This document shows positions 23,254-25,621 of a stretch of DNA of 25,621 nucleotides, one piece after another. Position 1 is the stretch's first letter, and each line of letters begins with the position of its first letter. The DNA is from DAONLM01 sp035406685 (GTDB lineage Bacteria > Spirochaetota > GWE2-31-10 > MWDO01): contig DAONLM010000017.1 in the NCBI GenBank assembly GCA_035406685.1, positions 1-25,621 on the forward strand. The letters are read 5' to 3'. A program made the translations under genes and the position numbers. The notes below the pieces were generated by a model. That model saw only the letters and a program-made list of their open reading frames with translations, had not been told where the DNA came from and ran no database searches.

Positions 23254-23418
23254 ATTTATAATTTGCCTTTTTATCTCATTAAGAATACTTTTTTGTTTTT
23301 CGACAATACTTATCTTTAAAATTATTCTCTCTTTTACAAAGTAATATTAATCTTCCATATGAAGATTTTAGCTGGGTAAATAAAAGCCCAATAAATTCTG
23401 GATAAGATAGTTCAAAAT

Positions 23419-23781
23419 CTATTTTAAAGCCTTTTCAATTGCAGAAAGCATTCTTTCTGGCTTAAAAGGTTTAACTATAAAATCTTTTACACCAGCCTTT
23501 ATAGCCTCAACAATTAATTGTTGTTGTCCCAATGCAGAACACATTATAATTCGAGCTGCTCTATCAATGTCAAATATCTTATGCATTGCCTCTAAACCAT
23601 TCATATTTGGCATTGTGATATCCAATATAACAATATCGGGTCTTAATGTCTTGTATTTTTCTATTGCTTCAATTCCATCCGAAGCTTCACCTACTACCTC
23701 ATATCCTTTTTCTTCAAGAATTTCTTTTTGAACCATTCTCATAAAAGATAAATCATCGGCTAAAAGTATTCTTACTCCCAT
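23419..23781 (-). CDS. CheY-like response regulator
   Basis: A 120-residue single receiver domain. Key residues are in place: Asp9-Asp10 (LLADDLSFMR), phospho-acceptor Asp54 (ILDITMPNMNG), Ser82 (MCSALGQQQ) and Lys104 (FIVKPF). This sequence type is common for CheY in spirochaetes and Clostridia. It begins at the usual CheY position, unlike the longer CheY at 14906-15343. A strong AGGAGG site and a clear promoter precede it; cheB follows on the same strand. It could be a second motor regulator or a phosphate sink; I cannot separate these. Confidence 0.93.
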   Translation of the reverse strand: MGVRILLADDLSFMRMVQKEILEEKGYEVVGEASDGIEAIEKYKTLRPDIVILDITMPNMNGLEAMHKIFDIDRAARIIMCSALGQQQLIVEAIKAGVKDFIVKPFKPERMLSAIEKALK

Positions 23782-23826
23782 GTCTCCTCCTAAAAATTAT
23801 AAAAATCAATGGATATATGTATATTT

Positions 23827-23855
23827 TTAATATAATTTTAATCTTTAATTGTCAA
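23827..23855 (-). promoter_or_regulatory. Promoter of the cheY-cheB run
   Basis: Minus strand: TTGACA (23855-23850), a 17-base spacer and TATTAA (23832-23827). The -35 is part of a sequence TTGACAATTAAAG that recurs exactly in the plus-strand promoter at 23891. Confidence 0.6.
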
Positions 23856-23866
23856 CAATTAAAGAT
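23841..23866. promoter_or_regulatory. 26-bp near-perfect palindrome between divergent promoters
   Basis: ATCTTTAATTGT (23841-23852) and ACAATTAAAGAT (23855-23866) are exact reverse complements with two bases (CA) between. The palindrome covers the minus-strand -35. A second dyad, TATTGACAA (23889-23897) with TTGTCAATA (23918-23926), brackets the plus-strand promoter. This looks like a shared operator. Confidence 0.65.
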
Positions 23867-23890
23867 AATTTAAATATTTTCGTGTAATTA

Positions 23891-23919
23891 TTGACAATTA
23901 AAGTATAAAATTTTATAGT
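23891..23919 (+). promoter_or_regulatory. Promoter of the methyltransferase-like and epimerase-like genes
   Basis: Perfect TTGACA (23891-23896), a 17-base spacer and TATAGT (23914-23919). The leader to the ATG at 23968 is about 42 nt with only a weak AAAGAG ribosome site. Confidence 0.65.
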
Positions 23920-23967
23920 TGTCAATATTTTTTATAAAATTTTTCTATAAAGAGAAAAAATATATAT

Positions 23968-24597
23968 ATGTTTTTAACAACTTTTAACGATATAAAAAAT
24001 GTCTGGTTTAATGATTCTCATATTACTGTTTTCTTTATTACTTTATTTTTTCTTCCCTTTTTTTTAGTTCTTTTTGTTAAAAATTTTTATAAAATCATAT
24101 TTTTCAGAATAAAAGAATTTGTTAAAGTAGACTTTTTTAGTATAATAAAAGAATTCTATATTGAGATTATTTTTATATTTGTATTTTTTAGTTATATATT
24201 ATCTATAGTGGGATTGTTTCAGTTTAAATTTACTGCAATTATAGATTCCATTGTTAGAGCAATTGGTGTAATATGTTATATATCTGGAATAATAATATTC
24301 TATCTTTTTAATAGAAGACACTCAGAAATACATATTTTAAATTTTTATAATAAAGGGTTTTATTCTGTGGTGAGGCATCCATATTATTCCATACTGCTAC
24401 TGATATCTTTCTCTTTTTGTTTAAAATTTGTATCATTTCTTACTCTTTTGTTGACCATTATACTTTTAATCTCGATAGTTGTTAGAATAAAAATTATTGA
24501 AAAAGAGCTGGAGAAAAGAGAGAGTTTTTTTATTGATTATAAATATTCTGTGCCAATGCTTTTCCCATCTATAAAAAAAATATTTAAAAGTTTTTAG
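23968..24597 (+). CDS. Isoprenylcysteine/phospholipid methyltransferase-like membrane protein
   Basis: A 209-residue integral membrane protein with about five hydrophobic segments (about 19-40, 64-84, 95-114, 139-152, 155-173). The C-terminal half carries the signature of the ICMT/PEMT superfamily: NKGFYSVVRHPYYS (128-141), whose RHP motif contributes to S-adenosylmethionine binding. After the last helices comes EKELEKRESFFIDYKYSV, then PMLFP (178-200), matching the E-x-x-L-x-x-x-F-x-x-Y-x-x-Y-x-x-x-x-x-x-x-P pattern. It would methylate a lipid or membrane-bound substrate, not identifiable here. The epimerase-like gene starts 3 bases after its stop. Confidence 0.78.
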   Translation: MFLTTFNDIKNVWFNDSHITVFFITLFFLPFFLVLFVKNFYKIIFFRIKEFVKVDFFSIIKEFYIEIIFIFVFFSYILSIVGLFQFKFTAIIDSIVRAIGVICYISGIIIFYLFNRRHSEIHILNFYNKGFYSVVRHPYYSILLLISFSFCLKFVSFLTLLLTIILLISIVVRIKIIEKELEKRESFFIDYKYSVPMLFPSIKKIFKSF

Positions 24598-24600
24598 GCT

Positions 24601-25566
24601 ATGTTTAGAGAAAATATTATAAAAAATGATAATTTTGAGATTTATAAAGAAAAGAAAAATGGCTTAACTTTATTCTCTATCAATAGTGTTAATAATAATA
24701 GCGTTAAAATAATCTCTAATTATGGCTCAAGTATAAAAGAGTTAATATTTAATAAAAATAATAAGCGTTATAGTATACTACCTTCTTTTGAAAATATAAG
24801 AGAATATAAAATAAAGCAAGCATATCTAAATTCTATTCTATTCCCCTTTCCAAATAGGATAAATGAGGGAAAATATGAATTTAATGGCATAAAATATACT
24901 CTTCCAAAAATGAATAAATTTGAACCTCATGCGATTCATGGATTAGTCTATAATAAAAAATTTATAGTATATAATTGTTCTATTTCAAATGAATGTGCTA
25001 AATTATCTTTTATATATAAATATGATGGTAAGATAAGGGGATATCCTTTTTTATACGATTTAATTGTTGAGTATAATTTATTCATTGAAAATAAGATTAT
25101 CTGCAATTTTTTTATGATAAGTCGAGATAAAAATTTGCCAATTGGCTTTGGATTTCATCCATATTTCACTTTAAATAAAAAGATTGATCAATTATATCTT
25201 AAATTAGGAGATGTTATTAGATATGAACTTGATGATAAAAATATACCAACAGGCAATTATTTTGATTTTAAAGATTTTATAGAATACAAAAAGATAGATT
25301 CTCTCTCTTTTGATTCTGTTTTTAGAATAAAGTATGATGGATTAAAGATCTCTCTTTATGACAAAGAAGATGATATAAAGATTAATATATATGAAAATAA
25401 TGGAGATAAACTAAAATATTTTCAAATTTACACCCCACCTAATAGAAATAGCATTGCAATAGAGCCTATGAGTTGCAATATAGATGTTTTTAATAACAAA
25501 GATGGTTTAAAGATTTTAAAAGAGAATGAAACTCTTAATATTTCAATTACAATAGAGTTACTATAA
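24601..25566 (+). CDS. Aldose 1-epimerase (mutarotase) family protein
   Basis: A 321-residue GalM-like beta-sandwich enzyme, expected to interconvert alpha and beta anomers of a sugar. Family residues are present: NRINEGKYEFNGIKYTL with Arg86, the substrate-binding HAIHG (110-114), the catalytic-acid His186 in GFGFHPYF, Asp238 in SFDSVF, and the catalytic-base Glu288 in AIEPMSCNIDVF. Overall length is typical. It starts 3 bases after the methyltransferase-like gene and is probably coupled to it. The specific sugar is unknown; GalM-like proteins of this divergent type may act on other hexoses. Only 55 bases follow, with no terminator visible. Confidence 0.88.
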   Translation: MFRENIIKNDNFEIYKEKKNGLTLFSINSVNNNSVKIISNYGSSIKELIFNKNNKRYSILPSFENIREYKIKQAYLNSILFPFPNRINEGKYEFNGIKYTLPKMNKFEPHAIHGLVYNKKFIVYNCSISNECAKLSFIYKYDGKIRGYPFLYDLIVEYNLFIENKIICNFFMISRDKNLPIGFGFHPYFTLNKKIDQLYLKLGDVIRYELDDKNIPTGNYFDFKDFIEYKKIDSLSFDSVFRIKYDGLKISLYDKEDDIKINIYENNGDKLKYFQIYTPPNRNSIAIEPMSCNIDVFNNKDGLKILKENETLNISITIELL

Positions 25567-25621
25567 AAATTATTCTTATAATTTTGTTATATATCCAAAA
25601 AACTATAGTTTGTCAAAAATC

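Noticed and set aside
22706..23344. Plus-strand open frames opposite cheB
   Set aside because: They are shadows of the well-conserved CheB coding frame.
23254..23418. Upstream extension of cheB or a small gene between cheY and cheB
   Set aside because: The cheB frame is open for about 30 codons upstream but has no usable start codon, and the known CheB N-terminus begins at the chosen ATG. No small frame with a ribosome site is seen.
1..25621. tRNA, rRNA or riboswitch genes
   Set aside because: I saw no GC-rich cloverleaf-like or conserved rRNA sequence and no recognisable riboswitch core in the gaps between genes.

Overview
The window is very AT-rich (roughly a quarter G+C by eye) and reads as a chromosomal segment of a spirochaete. 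The strongest evidence is the gene order cheA, cheW-cheR fusion, cheX, cheY (10621-15343). That order, with a CheW domain fused to a degenerate CheR-like domain, is the arrangement known from Treponema and other spirochaetes (the F2-type chemotaxis system, where the fusion is called CheS). A methyl-accepting receptor, a complete CheB and a second CheY are also present. I cannot resolve genus or species. Good -35/-10 pairs with exactly 17-bp spacing (TTGACA-like/TATAAT-like) precede many genes, so housekeeping promoters look conventional.

Layout. 1-212: the tail of a gene cut by the window edge, a conserved 3' element and a promoter. 213-3316: a plus-strand run of chemoreceptor, larB (nickel-pincer cofactor synthesis) and an EpsC/CysE-type serine acetyltransferase. 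3317-3939: a decayed gene copy and a conserved leader. 3940-4458: a tandem ribbon-helix-helix (RHH) protein. 4672-8340: an unknown protein, a membrane-anchored VWA protein and a glycerophosphodiester phosphodiesterase. 8454-8969 (minus): a second RHH protein. 9081-9165: short tandem repeats. 9299-10427 (minus): a five-repeat DUF898-like membrane protein and a small membrane protein. 10621-15343: the chemotaxis operon. 15396-16538: a lipoprotein, convergent with an unknown minus-strand gene (16535-17479). 17712-18254 (minus): a third RHH protein. 18574-19554: a predicted outer-membrane or periplasmic protein. 19613-23781 (minus): a double cNMP-domain protein, a GNAT acetyltransferase, a CTP-dependent lipid-kinase-like membrane protein, CheB and CheY. 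23968-25566: a membrane methyltransferase-like protein and an aldose-1-epimerase-like protein.

The least ordinary feature is a dispersed family of tandem-RHH genes. Three copies are intact. The last codons of a fourth lie at the left edge, and a 5'-truncated, frameshifted remnant lies at 3425-3720. The intact copies share a nearly identical leader of about 38 nt upstream of the ribosome binding site, and several copies share a conserved element downstream. They are scattered on both strands between unrelated housekeeping genes. This suggests an amplifying or self-regulating gene unit not explained by any mobile element I recognise. A second genome-scale signal is the repeated use of GGGGATATC/GATATCCCC, often as a full palindrome. 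It occurs about ten times, in all reading frames and on both strands, which is unexpected for such AT-rich DNA.

Chemotaxis logic: the receptor feeds the CheA/CheS array, CheA phosphorylates CheY (two are available), CheX dephosphorylates CheY, and CheB demethylates receptors. No intact CheR is present in the window.
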